DNA of 45,193 bases from Pokkaliibacter sp046614695 (GCF_046614695.1 NZ_JBKKHQ010000002.1:1-45193), one strand, 5' to 3'; positions 1-8,408 are shown, counted from the stretch's first letter. The notes: generated from the letters alone by a model not told the origin. Numbers and translations: made by a program.

Positions 1-1150
1 GACGATCAGTCTGGGCGCTTTCGACAGAATTGCCAGAGTTTATTCCACCGGGAGCAACGGGTACGCCTTTGGGACGAAATGCCAGCATGCGCATTAGCGT
101 CATTTCCAGCCCCTGACGCGGATCAGGATTTAGAGGTAAATCACGACGTCCAAGCAAAGCCGTTTGGTAATAAAGCTGAACATCCTCAGCGCGTAACTGT
201 TGAGCAAGTTCAAGTACGCGGTCACGATCCCCCTGACTATTATCGATCACATCCGGCAGCACCTGCGCCATGGCCACACGATGCAACAAGCCCAGAATGT
301 CAGAAAGGACGCCTTGATAGTCAGGTGCGAGCTCAGATAAGGAAGCGACCTGCGCCAAGACCTGAGCAGCTTGCTGCTGAGCCAACGCCTCGACAAGACT
401 AAAAGCCCAACACTGATCCAGCGTGCCCAGCATAGCGGCAACATCAGCGGCAGTAACTTGCCCCTGTCCGTGAGCTATTGCCTGGTCAGTGAGGCTCATC
501 GCATCACGCATGCTGCCATCGGCTGAACGGCCCAGTTGCCAGAGAGCAGCATCTTCAAAGCTGACTTTTTCTTCGCCCAGAACAAAACGCAAATGATTGA
601 CGATGCGTTCAGGGCTCATGTTCTTCAATGAAAACTGCAGGCAGCGTGACAAAACGGTAATCGGCAGCTTTTGCGGATCCGTTGTCGCTAGCAGAAATTT
701 TACATGGGGAGGAGGCTCTTCCAGTGTTTTCAGCAGCGCATTGAAGCTGTGCCCGGAGAGCATGTGAACCTCGTCAATGAGGTAGACCTTATAGCGGCCG
801 CGAGAAGGCGCATATTGCACGTTCTCAAGCAACTCACGTGTGTCTTCAACCTTGGTGCGCGAAGCAGCATCCACTTCGATAAGGTCAACAAAACGGCCAT
901 CATTGATTTCCTGACAGGCAGAGCACACACCACAAGGAGTAGAAGTAACGCCCTGCTCACAATTGAGGCAGCGCGCGAGAATTCGGGCAATGGTGGTTTT
1001 ACCGACACCACGTGTGCCAGTAAACAGATAAGCATGATGAAGGCGATTGTGATCCAGAGCATTAATCAGTGCTTTAAGCACATGCTCCTGGCCAACCATT
1101 TCATGAAAGTTTTTTGGACGCCATTTACGCGCCAGTACCTGATAACTCAT
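1..1150 (-). CDS. dnaX: DNA polymerase III subunits gamma/tau, N-terminal part (gene runs off the window start)
   Basis: Clamp-loader ATPase of the replicative polymerase. The minus strand reads from an ATG at 1150 through 383 codons and leaves the window still open. The start MSYQVLARKWRP is the family start. Visible motifs are Walker A GTRGVGKT (residues 45-52), the zinc-binding cysteines C64, C73, C76 and C79 at the E. coli positions, the Walker B DEVH box and the SRC sensor motif after it. All belong to AAA+ domains I-III shared by gamma and tau; the tau-specific C-terminus and any programmed frameshift site lie outside. It follows the SRP RNA gene on the same strand about 70 bases downstream, an arrangement I recall from pseudomonads. 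Identity is very secure; the 3' end cannot be judged. Confidence 0.97.
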   Translation of the reverse strand, partial: MSYQVLARKWRPKNFHEMVGQEHVLKALINALDHNRLHHAYLFTGTRGVGKTTIARILARCLNCEQGVTSTPCGVCSACQEINDGRFVDLIEVDAASRTKVEDTRELLENVQYAPSRGRYKVYLIDEVHMLSGHSFNALLKTLEEPPPHVKFLLATTDPQKLPITVLSRCLQFSLKNMSPERIVNHLRFVLGEEKVSFEDAALWQLGRSADGSMRDAMSLTDQAIAHGQGQVTAADVAAMLGTLDQCWAFSLVEALAQQQAAQVLAQVASLSELAPDYQGVLSDILGLLHRVAMAQVLPDVIDNSQGDRDRVLELAQQLRAEDVQLYYQTALLGRRDLPLNPDPRQGLEMTLMRMLAFRPKGVPVAPGGINSGNSVESAQTDR

Positions 1151-1218
1151 TCATGCCCTCTTACTGGAGAGAGGTCAGGATTGCGTGCAGGATATACAAA
1201 GGAGGGGAAAACTGGAGG

Positions 1219-1323
1219 CAGCCCTACCAGCCTCACCCCGGCACCCAAGTCCACCGCTGCGGCTGCTCCCTTCCGGGCCTGACCGGGTTCACGGCTTATT
1301 GTTGCGGGGGGACCGGCAGGACC
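1219..1323 (-). ncRNA. ffs: Small signal recognition particle RNA (4.5S RNA)
   Basis: The RNA that pairs with Ffh to target nascent membrane proteins. On the minus strand the universally conserved SRP core is present: GGTCAGGCCCGGAAGGGAGCAGCC lies at about 1261-1284 and holds the GGAA tetraloop, and the matching internal-loop strand lies at about 1236-1250. The ends close with a 10-bp helix (1313-1322 with 1221-1230, including G-U pairs). A short T run follows the 3' arm at about 1211-1216. Ends are estimated from the helix, so they may be off by a few bases. Confidence 0.93.
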
Positions 1324-1580
1324 ACCATAACGCCGCCATTTTACAAACCACCTGTACGTTTTACACGCCAGTGCGTTCTGTAAGTGACGAAGTGCGCGTA
1401 CTCTAACAGCTCAAATGCCCGGATGCAACGGCTTGAGATTCTGGCCCCATTATTGCTTATTATTTGTACAGAAACCTGACGAATTAAACGGATAACTTCG
1501 TCAGGGTATTCAGGACAAAGTTCTTTCGGACTGAGCCTGACACCGCGATTAGCGCACAACGATATTAATGGAGAGAACCG

Positions 1581-2015
1581 ATGACGGTACTTCCAGAATG
1601 TATCGTCCACCCGGTGAGGGTCGACACCCGTTTAGAACATGTTGAGGCCTGCCTTCTGCCCCAACATAAAGGTGCTTCAACACCTGATTCCTTGCTTCGC
1701 GTCAAAATTCGGTACCCTGAGCCCGTTCTGGTTGGGGAGCTGGTTCGACTCCATGTTGATAGCCTTGAGTGTAACGAGCAGCCTCTGGCCGCGGTTGTAC
1801 TTTGCCACCCTCTCAGAAATGGAGAATTTGAAGTTCACCTCTGCTTCTTTGATCCCGACCAGGCCCAGCAAGCACGAATGCTTGAGCAGGCCTGTCACAT
1901 CAGGGCTTATCAGTCGGCTCAGGAATGCCGGGGACAACCCTTACCTTTGGAAGACGCTGCACGGGAATGGATTGACCGTTTTGCCGAGGTCTTTCCTGCC
2001 CTGCGCAAGAGCTGA
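1581..2015 (+). CDS. PilZ-like small protein, 144 aa
   Basis: A 144-residue soluble protein with no signal peptide or membrane segment. The middle reads as a small beta-barrel, and the C-terminal third has a pattern I associate with a PilZ-related group in Pseudomonas and relatives: a HIxxY segment, then an EDAAREWIDRFAEVFP-type helix. The usual c-di-GMP binding RxxxR and (D/N)xSxxG motifs are not evident, so nucleotide binding is doubtful. The ATG at 1581 follows AGAGA (1571-1575), a modest ribosome site. It sits alone on the plus strand between ffs and kdsA. Coding is likely; the family name is from memory of the C-terminal motif and only moderately sure. Confidence 0.72.
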   Translation: MTVLPECIVHPVRVDTRLEHVEACLLPQHKGASTPDSLLRVKIRYPEPVLVGELVRLHVDSLECNEQPLAAVVLCHPLRNGEFEVHLCFFDPDQAQQARMLEQACHIRAYQSAQECRGQPLPLEDAAREWIDRFAEVFPALRKS

Positions 2016-2028
2016 TTGAAGCACTGCG

Positions 2029-2080
2029 TTCCTGCTCGGAATGGTCTAGAATAGCCGCTCATTACTCGTCCGAGCAGGAA
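2029..2080 (+). promoter_or_regulatory. 12-bp perfect inverted repeat around the kdsA promoter/ribosome-binding region
   Basis: The 12-mer ending CTCGGA at 2029-2040 is exactly inverted at 2069-2080. The right arm contains the AGGAA (2076-2080 region) that serves as the kdsA ribosome site before ATG 2089. A plausible -10 element TAGAAT lies between the arms (2047-2052), with no good -35. The repeat could be an operator, or in read-through transcripts a hairpin that hides the ribosome site. Confidence 0.55.
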
Positions 2081-2088
2081 GCAGCAGC

Positions 2089-2934
2089 ATGTCCAAAATC
2101 GTCAAGATTGGCAGTATCGAAGTTGCCAACGACAAGCCCTTCGTCCTCTTTGGTGGTGTCAATGTGCTGGAGTCCGAGTCTCTGGCACTGACTGCCGCCG
2201 AACACTTCGTCAAAGTGACCGAGCGCCTGAATATTCCTTATGTTTTCAAAGGCTCCTTTGACAAGGCGAACCGTTCTTCCATTGGCTCCTTCCGTGGCCC
2301 GGGTCTCGAAGAAGGCCTGAAAATCCTGCAGAAAGTAAAAGACACCTTTGGCTGCCCTGTCATCACCGACGTTCACGAGCCTTTTCAGGCGGCCCCTGTC
2401 GCAGAAGTCGCTGACGTTCTTCAGCTGCCAGCGTTTTTGTCTCGTCAGACTGATCTGGTCGCGGCAATGGCCGAAACCGGTAATGTCATCAATATCAAGA
2501 AAGCGCAATTCCTGGCTCCTCACGAAATGGCGCACATCCTGAAGAAATTTGCCGATGCAGGTAATGACAATCTGATGCTATGTGAACGTGGCTCAATGTT
2601 TGGCTACAACAACCTTGTAGTGGACATGCTGGGCTTCAGCATCATGAAAGCCATGGACTACCCGGTCATGTTCGACGTCACCCATTCTCTGCAAATGCCG
2701 GGTGCACGTATGGACTCAGCCGATGGCCGCCGCCAGTGGGTGACTCAGCTGGCACGTGCGGGCATGTCTCAGGGTCTGTCCAGCCTGTTCCTTGAAACCC
2801 ATCCTGATCCCAATAAAGCCAAATGTGATGGCCCATCGGCCTTACCTCTGGATAAGCTCGAACCTTTCCTTGCCCAGATCAAAGCCATTGATGAGCTGGT
2901 TAAGACGTTCGATGATATCGAAACAGGCACCTAA
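2089..2934 (+). CDS. kdsA: 3-deoxy-D-manno-octulosonate 8-phosphate synthase
   Basis: Condenses phosphoenolpyruvate with arabinose 5-phosphate to give KDO 8-phosphate, the committed step to the lipopolysaccharide inner-core sugar KDO; cytoplasmic. At 281 residues it has the family length. The strand-1 motif GGVNVLES carries Asn25, where metal-dependent enzymes have Cys, so this is the metal-independent class. The KAQFLAPHEM segment, the ERG loop and the DVTHSLQMPG segment are all family hallmarks. In many gammaproteobacteria kdsA sits between pyrG and eno; here it stands apart, with an inverted repeat at its start and a hairpin after it, which suggests its own transcription unit. Confidence 0.98.
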   Translation: MSKIVKIGSIEVANDKPFVLFGGVNVLESESLALTAAEHFVKVTERLNIPYVFKGSFDKANRSSIGSFRGPGLEEGLKILQKVKDTFGCPVITDVHEPFQAAPVAEVADVLQLPAFLSRQTDLVAAMAETGNVINIKKAQFLAPHEMAHILKKFADAGNDNLMLCERGSMFGYNNLVVDMLGFSIMKAMDYPVMFDVTHSLQMPGARMDSADGRRQWVTQLARAGMSQGLSSLFLETHPDPNKAKCDGPSALPLDKLEPFLAQIKAIDELVKTFDDIETGT

Positions 2935-2958
2935 ACCCCGCGCCTGATTTTCTTCACA

Positions 2959-2990
2959 GTCGAAAGGTTGTGTTAAAGCAGCCTTTCGAC
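2959..2990 (+). terminator. Hairpin downstream of kdsA, possible terminator
   Basis: GTCGAAAGG at 2959-2967 pairs with CCTTTCGAC at 2982-2990, extended inward by three more pairs (one G-U) around an 8-nt loop. No T-run follows (CTCCACC), so it is a stable 3' structure but a poor intrinsic terminator. Confidence 0.45.
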
Positions 2991-3067
2991 TCTCCACCTT
3001 TAGACGAATATCGTCTTTACAATTCCCGGGCGTATACTCCAATCAAGCTAGCTGTGGAGTGCTGCCT

Positions 3068-5212
3068 ATGGCCCGGCAACCGCTATCGCTTAACGACCTG
3101 CATGAAAACATGGCGCTGACCTCGGGTGGGCACCACTTCTTGCTGACGCGTCAAATTTACCAAAGCGGTGGCGCGCAAATCTGGCACGCCAACGAAATCC
3201 AGCAACACGCTACCCGTCACCCTCCTCGTAAAGCCAGCCTGATTATTCTGGATCCCAGGATCCATCAGGGTTTGCAGCGCTCCCCTATCGAAGAGCTGAT
3301 TGCTCGTCAGGAAAACTGGAACATTACCCAGCTTGCTCGCGTGCGTTCATTGTGGCTAGACCCGGCAGGCTGGCACTTTGCAGTTATGGAAGATCTGGAA
3401 GGCACAAGCCTGCACGTAATGGCTAGTCGCCATCATTTTCAGGATGTGCTCTCCCATGCACTCATGCGTAATGCCGCCAGCACTCTTCAACAGCTGCATC
3501 GACGTAACATTAATCACCTGACATTAAGCCCCTTCTCGTTGCTTATCACCCGGGATTACCAGCTCAAACTGCTGAATACTCACTTTGAATTTCATCTTTA
3601 CCAGGCACTCAAAGCTCATGAAAACCACTGGAGTTTTGAGCCTTACCTGGCCCCGGAGATGCTGGAAGAACCACCCCGCCCAAGTGCAGCCGCTGACACT
3701 TATGCCCTTGGCTGCATTTGCTATGAGTTGCTGACAGGCTCACCACTGTTTAACTCCACCGAGCGTTTTGCTCTTCCTCAAACCGATGAGATTCAAGAAA
3801 ACCAGTGGCATGCCCTGAACCACTTACTGGCACTCTCTCCGGAAGACCGGCCAACGGGCAATTTACTGCCATTGATTGATGAGATTTTCACCCCACGTGA
3901 AGTGGAGAAACCTGCCTCTGCCGATAAAGGCAAAACGCCATACTCTCAGGAAGATCAGGCAACTGATGATCAGTTACTGGATGAGCTGGCCAATAATGAA
4001 GAGAACGATCAACACGTCGAAAGCGCTCCTGAAAAAACAGTGACTGAGGCTCATCGCCAAGCTCCCGAGCAGCCTGCCAATCATTCCAGCACTAAATCTG
4101 ATCTTCACTTGACCAGCACAACTGAGCCGAAGCAGCGTTCTGTACCGACATTTCTGCAGAGAGTGAAACACTGGCTTTCACCCAAACATCTGTTACAGCT
4201 GGTGATTGTGTTCATGCTTGGGATGGCCGCCACCTACTTCATCGCAAGTGAAAGCAGCCATCAGGAGACGATGGATCAGCTAACTGATGAGATTACCCGG
4301 CTTACAAGCTCCAGCGATCCCAACGATCAATATCGTGCACGACAGCTATATGAAGAATTTCTGCAGCGTTCTCAGGAAAAGTCCGGCCCTAACCGACTGG
4401 ATGACAACATCACAGCGTTCTACCTGAAGATGAAAAACCCGGAGTTGCAGACACCCAAAACCTCAGTGGTTCCCCCGCCCTTGCCCAACATGCCACAGCT
4501 TAAACGTGGCGACAGCTTTACCGACCGCCTGGCCATTGGTGAGCGCGGCCCGTTAATGGTGGTGATTCCTGCGGGTGGTAAAAACCTGGGGAATGTTGAT
4601 CGTCAGGGAGGTGGCGACGAAGCGCCTTCGCATTATGAGAGCTTTGATCAGGCTTTTGCTCTTTCGCGCTTTGAAGTCACCTTTGATGAGTACGACCTGT
4701 TTGCTCGCGTTACCCAGCGGTCTTTGCCGCAAGATGATGGCTGGGGACGCGGCCGCCGCCCGGTTATTAACGTCTCCTGGCAAGATGCCAATGCCTATGC
4801 AAAATGGCTAAGCGTACAAACCGGCTTTCGTTACCGTCTACCCAATGAAAACGAATGGGAGTTTGCTGCTCGGGCAAACACCTCCACCGCTTATTGGTGG
4901 GGAGATCGAGTGGCTGCCAATAAAGCCAATTGTGCAGTATGCGAGAGCGAATGGGGCAATCTTCGCACCGCCCCTGTCGGCGCTTTTAGCGATAACGGTT
5001 TCGGGCTCTATGACACCAACGGTAACGTGGCGGAATGGGTCGCGCAGTGCGCAGAATCTGATCAGGCTGCCACTTCATGTTCCAGATACTGGACGCTAGG
5101 CGGAGACTGGCGCTCTTCAGCCGCTGGCATTCGCACCTCTGCACGCGAGGCTTTACTGGACTCAACCCGGAAAAGCACCACTGGCTTCAGGGTATTACGA
5201 GAGCTTCCGTAA
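3068..5212 (+). CDS. Membrane protein: degenerate Ser/Thr kinase domain, transmembrane helix, formylglycine-enzyme-like domain
   Basis: A 714-residue protein. Residues ~20-275 have a protein-kinase outline: APE (195-197), the DTYALG helix (Asp210) and the Arg of PEDRP (261) are kept. The catalytic HRDLKPxN is replaced by HLTLSPFS (150-157), DFG by NTH (170-172), and no VAIK lysine is apparent (ASLIIL), so it should be a pseudokinase. An acidic linker (~276-360) leads to one transmembrane helix (~374-393) after a basic stretch, putting the kinase side in the cytoplasm. Residues ~495-714 look like the FGE-sulfatase/SUMF1 fold (NVSWxDAxAYAKWLS, LPNENEWEFAAR, GNVAEW, GFRVLR). The FGE catalytic cysteines are not seen: the segment after LGGDW lacks Cys. 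The ATG at 3068 follows GGAG (3056-3059); an in-frame GTG at 3059 overlaps that site. Function unknown; signalling or scaffolding across the inner membrane is inference. Confidence 0.9.
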   Translation: MARQPLSLNDLHENMALTSGGHHFLLTRQIYQSGGAQIWHANEIQQHATRHPPRKASLIILDPRIHQGLQRSPIEELIARQENWNITQLARVRSLWLDPAGWHFAVMEDLEGTSLHVMASRHHFQDVLSHALMRNAASTLQQLHRRNINHLTLSPFSLLITRDYQLKLLNTHFEFHLYQALKAHENHWSFEPYLAPEMLEEPPRPSAAADTYALGCICYELLTGSPLFNSTERFALPQTDEIQENQWHALNHLLALSPEDRPTGNLLPLIDEIFTPREVEKPASADKGKTPYSQEDQATDDQLLDELANNEENDQHVESAPEKTVTEAHRQAPEQPANHSSTKSDLHLTSTTEPKQRSVPTFLQRVKHWLSPKHLLQLVIVFMLGMAATYFIASESSHQETMDQLTDEITRLTSSSDPNDQYRARQLYEEFLQRSQEKSGPNRLDDNITAFYLKMKNPELQTPKTSVVPPPLPNMPQLKRGDSFTDRLAIGERGPLMVVIPAGGKNLGNVDRQGGGDEAPSHYESFDQAFALSRFEVTFDEYDLFARVTQRSLPQDDGWGRGRRPVINVSWQDANAYAKWLSVQTGFRYRLPNENEWEFAARANTSTAYWWGDRVAANKANCAVCESEWGNLRTAPVGAFSDNGFGLYDTNGNVAEWVAQCAESDQAATSCSRYWTLGGDWRSSAAGIRTSAREALLDSTRKSTTGFRVLRELP

Positions 5213-5374
5213 GCACCCTGCCCATTATCAATTTTATTCCTATAAAACATCAGCCAGCTGAATAATTATGATTTGTACCTTTCCCGCATAACTTCTAAGG
5301 TTATAACAAGAATAAAAAGAGATGAGGCTCTCTGACCTCGTTTCCACAGAACCGTGAATGAAGAGGGACAGCCC

Positions 5375-5566
5375 ATGGCAGAACATGTCGTCAATTGCCC
5401 CCAGTGCCACAACGGAATCTACCTCTCTGCAGGCCTACATCGAAAAGATGAGCTAGTGGTTTGCCAGCATTGCCGAGCCGTCAGCCTTTACGCCGACACC
5501 GCAAGATTCCAGAGCAAACCACCCCGCCGCCAGCGCAGAGGTCATTCTCTGGCTTTGGCTCAATAG
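5375..5566 (+). CDS. Small zinc-ribbon protein, 63 aa
   Basis: A 63-residue protein with two CxxC pairs, CPQC near residue 8 and CQHC near residue 31, spaced as in a zinc ribbon, followed by a basic tail (PPRRQRRG). The ATG at 5375 is supported by AGAGGGA (5362-5368) six bases upstream; an in-frame GTG at 5354 is the less likely start. It follows the pseudokinase/FGE-like gene after 162 bases. A nucleic-acid or protein-binding role fits the fold, but I do not recognise a named family. Confidence 0.68.
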   Translation: MAEHVVNCPQCHNGIYLSAGLHRKDELVVCQHCRAVSLYADTARFQSKPPRRQRRGHSLALAQ

Positions 5567-5593
5567 ACACCGATCAGCCCTGCTATCTGCTCA

Positions 5594-5615
5594 CGCCGTA
5601 ATGCTCATTACGGCG
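5594..5615 (+). terminator. 10-bp perfect hairpin after the zinc-ribbon gene
   Basis: CGCCGTAATG (5594-5603) and CATTACGGCG (5606-5615) form a perfect inverted repeat. What follows is TTGTG, not a T-run, so termination would be weak or Rho-assisted. The remaining gene-free stretch 5616-5961 is AT-richer and holds no convincing ORF, RNA or strong promoter that I can see. Confidence 0.45.
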
Positions 5616-5961
5616 TTGTGTCACGTCTGCTCGACCTCATTTAGGGCTCAGGTTTTTCGGCTTCAAGGTTGAGAAAACATTAAATAGAAGCACATTGCTA
5701 CACATCATCCCGCCCTTCTCGCGTCAGTTTCTTGAATTTCTCCAAGTTGTCGACCATGAAGTAATTATGGCTTCACAGAGTGATTGCTCCGGGTAATGAC
5801 TCTTACCACAGCCTATCCGCGCATGACTGATGCCATGTGCTTCATCACCGCCAGACAGGATAGAAAAACAGGACTCTTTTTCATTTGGCGGTTAACTCAG
5901 GGAGTTACTGAACTTGCCATCGCTCTTCCCCCAGTAGGTGGCGGCGTTCAAGGAGTACGAG

Positions 5962-6666
5962 ATGAAAGCAATATTATGGTTCTTACCTACCGCCCTACTT
6001 CTTGGCAGCACGGCAAGTGTTCAGGCTGAAACTCAAAACCCGCTTTCAGGAACGCCAGATCATTTAAGCTACGCGCTTTATGGGCAAGGCAATGTGGACT
6101 GCTCGGAAGCGTTCGGAAGCTCAGGTGAAAAGCTGTCTTCTCAGAGCTGGGCTCAGGGATACCTTTCCGGCAATGCATTTGTGCGCGGCATTAGTTACGC
6201 AATGAGCGATAAGCAACATGAAGGTTTGCTGAATCAGTTAGCGAGTTTCTGTAAGAAGGACGGCTGGCTGATGGATGCAATGCCTGCGCTCACGAAAGCG
6301 TCCAAACGCTATGCAGTATCGCCCGATGAATACGCCAGTGTCTTCGGCGTTGGCGCCTTCACCTGCGAGCGCTTTCTGGGTCACCTTGAGCACAGCGGAT
6401 CGCGCACCCGCGCCAAACAGCTTTACCAAACCTGGCTTGATGGCTACCTGAGTGCCGCCGCACTGGCACTGGATAACTGGTCAATCAGTGAAATTGTGCA
6501 GCACCAGCAGTCCCTATCCATGATGCGCGCCTACTGCGAATACTATCCCAAAGCCACCGTCGTCGAGGGCAGTGTTCAATTGGTCCAATACTTTGACCGC
6601 TTGCAGCACTCTGAACAAATGCAGTCCGCCGAGAATACACAGCTGCGACAGGGAATGGCGCCCTGA
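5962..6666 (+). CDS. Secreted protein with two HdeA-like cysteine repeats
   Basis: A 234-residue precursor with a clear signal peptide (MKAILWFLPTALLLG..., cleavage near AQA-ET at residue 22), so probably periplasmic. Two related halves follow: C47...WAQGYLSG (63-70)...C97, and C135...WLDGYLSA (158-165)...C192. This Cys/W-x-x-GYLSx/Cys pattern is the one I know from HdeA-type acid-stress proteins, where the two cysteines form a disulfide. The Cys-Cys spacings are 50 and 57 residues. The ATG at 5962 is chosen because AAGGAG (5950-5955) sits six bases upstream and the signal peptide begins there. The neighbours give no functional hint. The HdeA comparison is by motif only; function otherwise unknown. 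Confidence 0.82.
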   Translation: MKAILWFLPTALLLGSTASVQAETQNPLSGTPDHLSYALYGQGNVDCSEAFGSSGEKLSSQSWAQGYLSGNAFVRGISYAMSDKQHEGLLNQLASFCKKDGWLMDAMPALTKASKRYAVSPDEYASVFGVGAFTCERFLGHLEHSGSRTRAKQLYQTWLDGYLSAAALALDNWSISEIVQHQQSLSMMRAYCEYYPKATVVEGSVQLVQYFDRLQHSEQMQSAENTQLRQGMAP

Positions 6667-6715
6667 ACCCGGGCGCTTAGGCAGTTCAGCTTTAGCGTTT
6701 AATGAATGTTGTTAG

Positions 6716-8200
6716 TTATTCTTCGGACATAATCCGATGCACTGCCTCAAGCCAGCCCTGATATAGCTTGTCTGCTTTAGACTCATCCAGTTCAGGGCCA
6801 ACACACTTATCTTGCTGCCAGTAGGTAGCGACTTCCTCCAGACTTGCAAACATTCCTTTATGAAGCCCCGCCAAACAGGCCGCGCCCAGAGCCGTCGTTT
6901 CAATAATGTGTGGGCGCTCAACCTCGATGCGCAAGATGTCGGCCAGATGTTGAAGCAACCAGTCATTGGCGATCATTCCGCCGTCAACGCGTAAGGTTTT
7001 AATAGCGACACCATCGGCGTCCATGGCAGTTAATAAATCGCGAGATTGAAAGCAGACCGACTGAAGGCCTGCAGTGACAATTTCTGCAATTCCTGTATCG
7101 CGCGTCAGACCAAACATGGCGCCGCGGGCTTTTGGGTCCCAGTACGGCGCACCAAGGCCGGTAAAGGCAGGCACCAGATACACGCCATGATCAATCCCCG
7201 TCGAGCGCGCCAGCTTCTCGGTATCACCCGCGTTTTCAATGAGACGAATACCATCGCGTAGCCACTGAATAGCCGCGCCAGCAACGAAGATACTGCCCTC
7301 TAGCGCGTAGGTCGTTTTGCCTTTTAGACGATATCCCACCGTTGAGAGCAAGCGGTTGGAGGAGGCAAGCACCTCATCACCGGTATTGGCAATCATGAAG
7401 CAGCCTGTGCCGTAAGTGCTTTTGGCCATGCCCTTTTCAAAGCACGCCTGACCAAAGAGCGCCGCTTGCTGGTCCCCCGCGACGCCGCAAATATCGACAG
7501 TGCCGCCAAGCCATTCTTCATCCATCTGGCCGAAGTCAGCCGCATTATCCAACACCTCGGGCAGCAGCGACTCAGGCACACCAAACAGCGTCAGTAACGA
7601 CTCATCCCAGCACTGTTCATGGATATTAAAGAGCAAGGTACGGGACGCATTGGTCGCGTCGGTAACGTGACGCTTGCCCTTGGTAAAACGCCAGATCAGG
7701 AAGCTGTCTACCGTGCCGAAAGCCAGTTCACCACGCTTCGCGCGCTCCATAGCGCCTTCAACATGATCAAGAATCCAGCGGATCTTGGTCGCCGAAAAGT
7801 AAGGGTCAATGATCAGACCTGTGCGTTCAGTGACCTCGTCCTCTTTGCCCTGGTCACGCAATTCGCGACACCAGTCGCCGGTACGCCTGTCCTGCCAGAC
7901 GATCGCAGGATAAATCGGCTCACCCGTTTGCCGATCCCAGATCAGCGTGGTTTCACGCTGGTTAGTGATACCCGCAGCCAGAATATCCGCCGGCGTCAGC
8001 TCCGCTTTCTTCAGCACATCTCTGGCGCAGTTAAGAGTGGTCTGCCATAAATCTGCAGGATCGTGCTCAATCCAGCCATCCTGCGGATAGTGCTGGGGAA
8101 ACTCCTGCTGAGCTGTCGCCAGAATTTCACCTTTGGCAGAGAAGATAATGGCACGGGAGCTGGTCGTTCCCTGATCCAGGGCCAGAAGCGCATGAGTCAT
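6716..8200 (-). CDS. glpK: Glycerol kinase
   Basis: Phosphorylates glycerol to sn-glycerol 3-phosphate with ATP; cytoplasmic FGGY-family sugar kinase. The 494-residue length is typical. Seen are the N-terminal phosphate-binding LALDQGTTSSRAIIF, the TNQRETT and WQDRRT segments, GVAGDQQAALFGQ, and the second-domain DGGMIANDWLLQ and GAACLAG motifs. It is divergent from glpD and shares its upstream region (8201-8472). No strong Shine-Dalgarno precedes the ATG. No glycerol facilitator gene (glpF) is adjacent. Confidence 0.98.
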   Translation of the reverse strand: MTHALLALDQGTTSSRAIIFSAKGEILATAQQEFPQHYPQDGWIEHDPADLWQTTLNCARDVLKKAELTPADILAAGITNQRETTLIWDRQTGEPIYPAIVWQDRRTGDWCRELRDQGKEDEVTERTGLIIDPYFSATKIRWILDHVEGAMERAKRGELAFGTVDSFLIWRFTKGKRHVTDATNASRTLLFNIHEQCWDESLLTLFGVPESLLPEVLDNAADFGQMDEEWLGGTVDICGVAGDQQAALFGQACFEKGMAKSTYGTGCFMIANTGDEVLASSNRLLSTVGYRLKGKTTYALEGSIFVAGAAIQWLRDGIRLIENAGDTEKLARSTGIDHGVYLVPAFTGLGAPYWDPKARGAMFGLTRDTGIAEIVTAGLQSVCFQSRDLLTAMDADGVAIKTLRVDGGMIANDWLLQHLADILRIEVERPHIIETTALGAACLAGLHKGMFASLEEVATYWQQDKCVGPELDESKADKLYQGWLEAVHRIMSEE

Positions 8201-8327
8201 AATAATTACCGGGTTTTGTTGTTATTTCTGGCGCCAGCAGCTAACTCTTACAGAACCGCTTGGCGTGTATTTACGAAGTCATAACTGCGCAAGTCCAAAA
8301 AAACAATCTTATCATCTGGCAGAGCCA

Positions 8328-8398
8328 TCGAGTGAAACCAAAATGAAAAACAAAAACACTCGAATAGCCAACCAATTTATTGCGAACGAAACACTCGA
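8328..8398. promoter_or_regulatory. Repeated CACTCGA boxes between glpK and glpD, candidate GlpR operators
   Basis: The decamer AAACACTCGA occurs at 8354-8363 and again at 8389-8398, 35 bp apart (same helix face if about 10.5 bp per turn is assumed only roughly). The core is also present inverted at 8328-8334 (TCGAGTG). The second copy lies inside the spacer of the predicted glpD promoter. A DeoR-family repressor gene of GlpR type lies at 18432-19205. Assignment to GlpR is inference. Confidence 0.5.
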
Positions 8399-8408
8399 CT
8401 TTTATAGT
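8380..8408 (+). promoter_or_regulatory. Predicted sigma-70 promoter of glpD
   Basis: TTGCGA at 8380-8385 and TATAGT at 8403-8408 are separated by an optimal 17 bp, placing transcription start near 8415, about 58 bases before the glpD ATG. The spacer contains an AAACACTCGA box, which fits repression by a bound regulator. Confidence 0.6.

Noticed and set aside
704..1282. 192-codon plus-strand frame over dnaX and ffs
   Set aside because: Antisense to the well-conserved dnaX start and continues into the SRP RNA gene.
1341..1610. 89-codon minus-strand frame upstream of ffs
   Set aside because: Overlaps the PilZ-like gene start and the ffs upstream region; composition and lack of a ribosome site argue against it.
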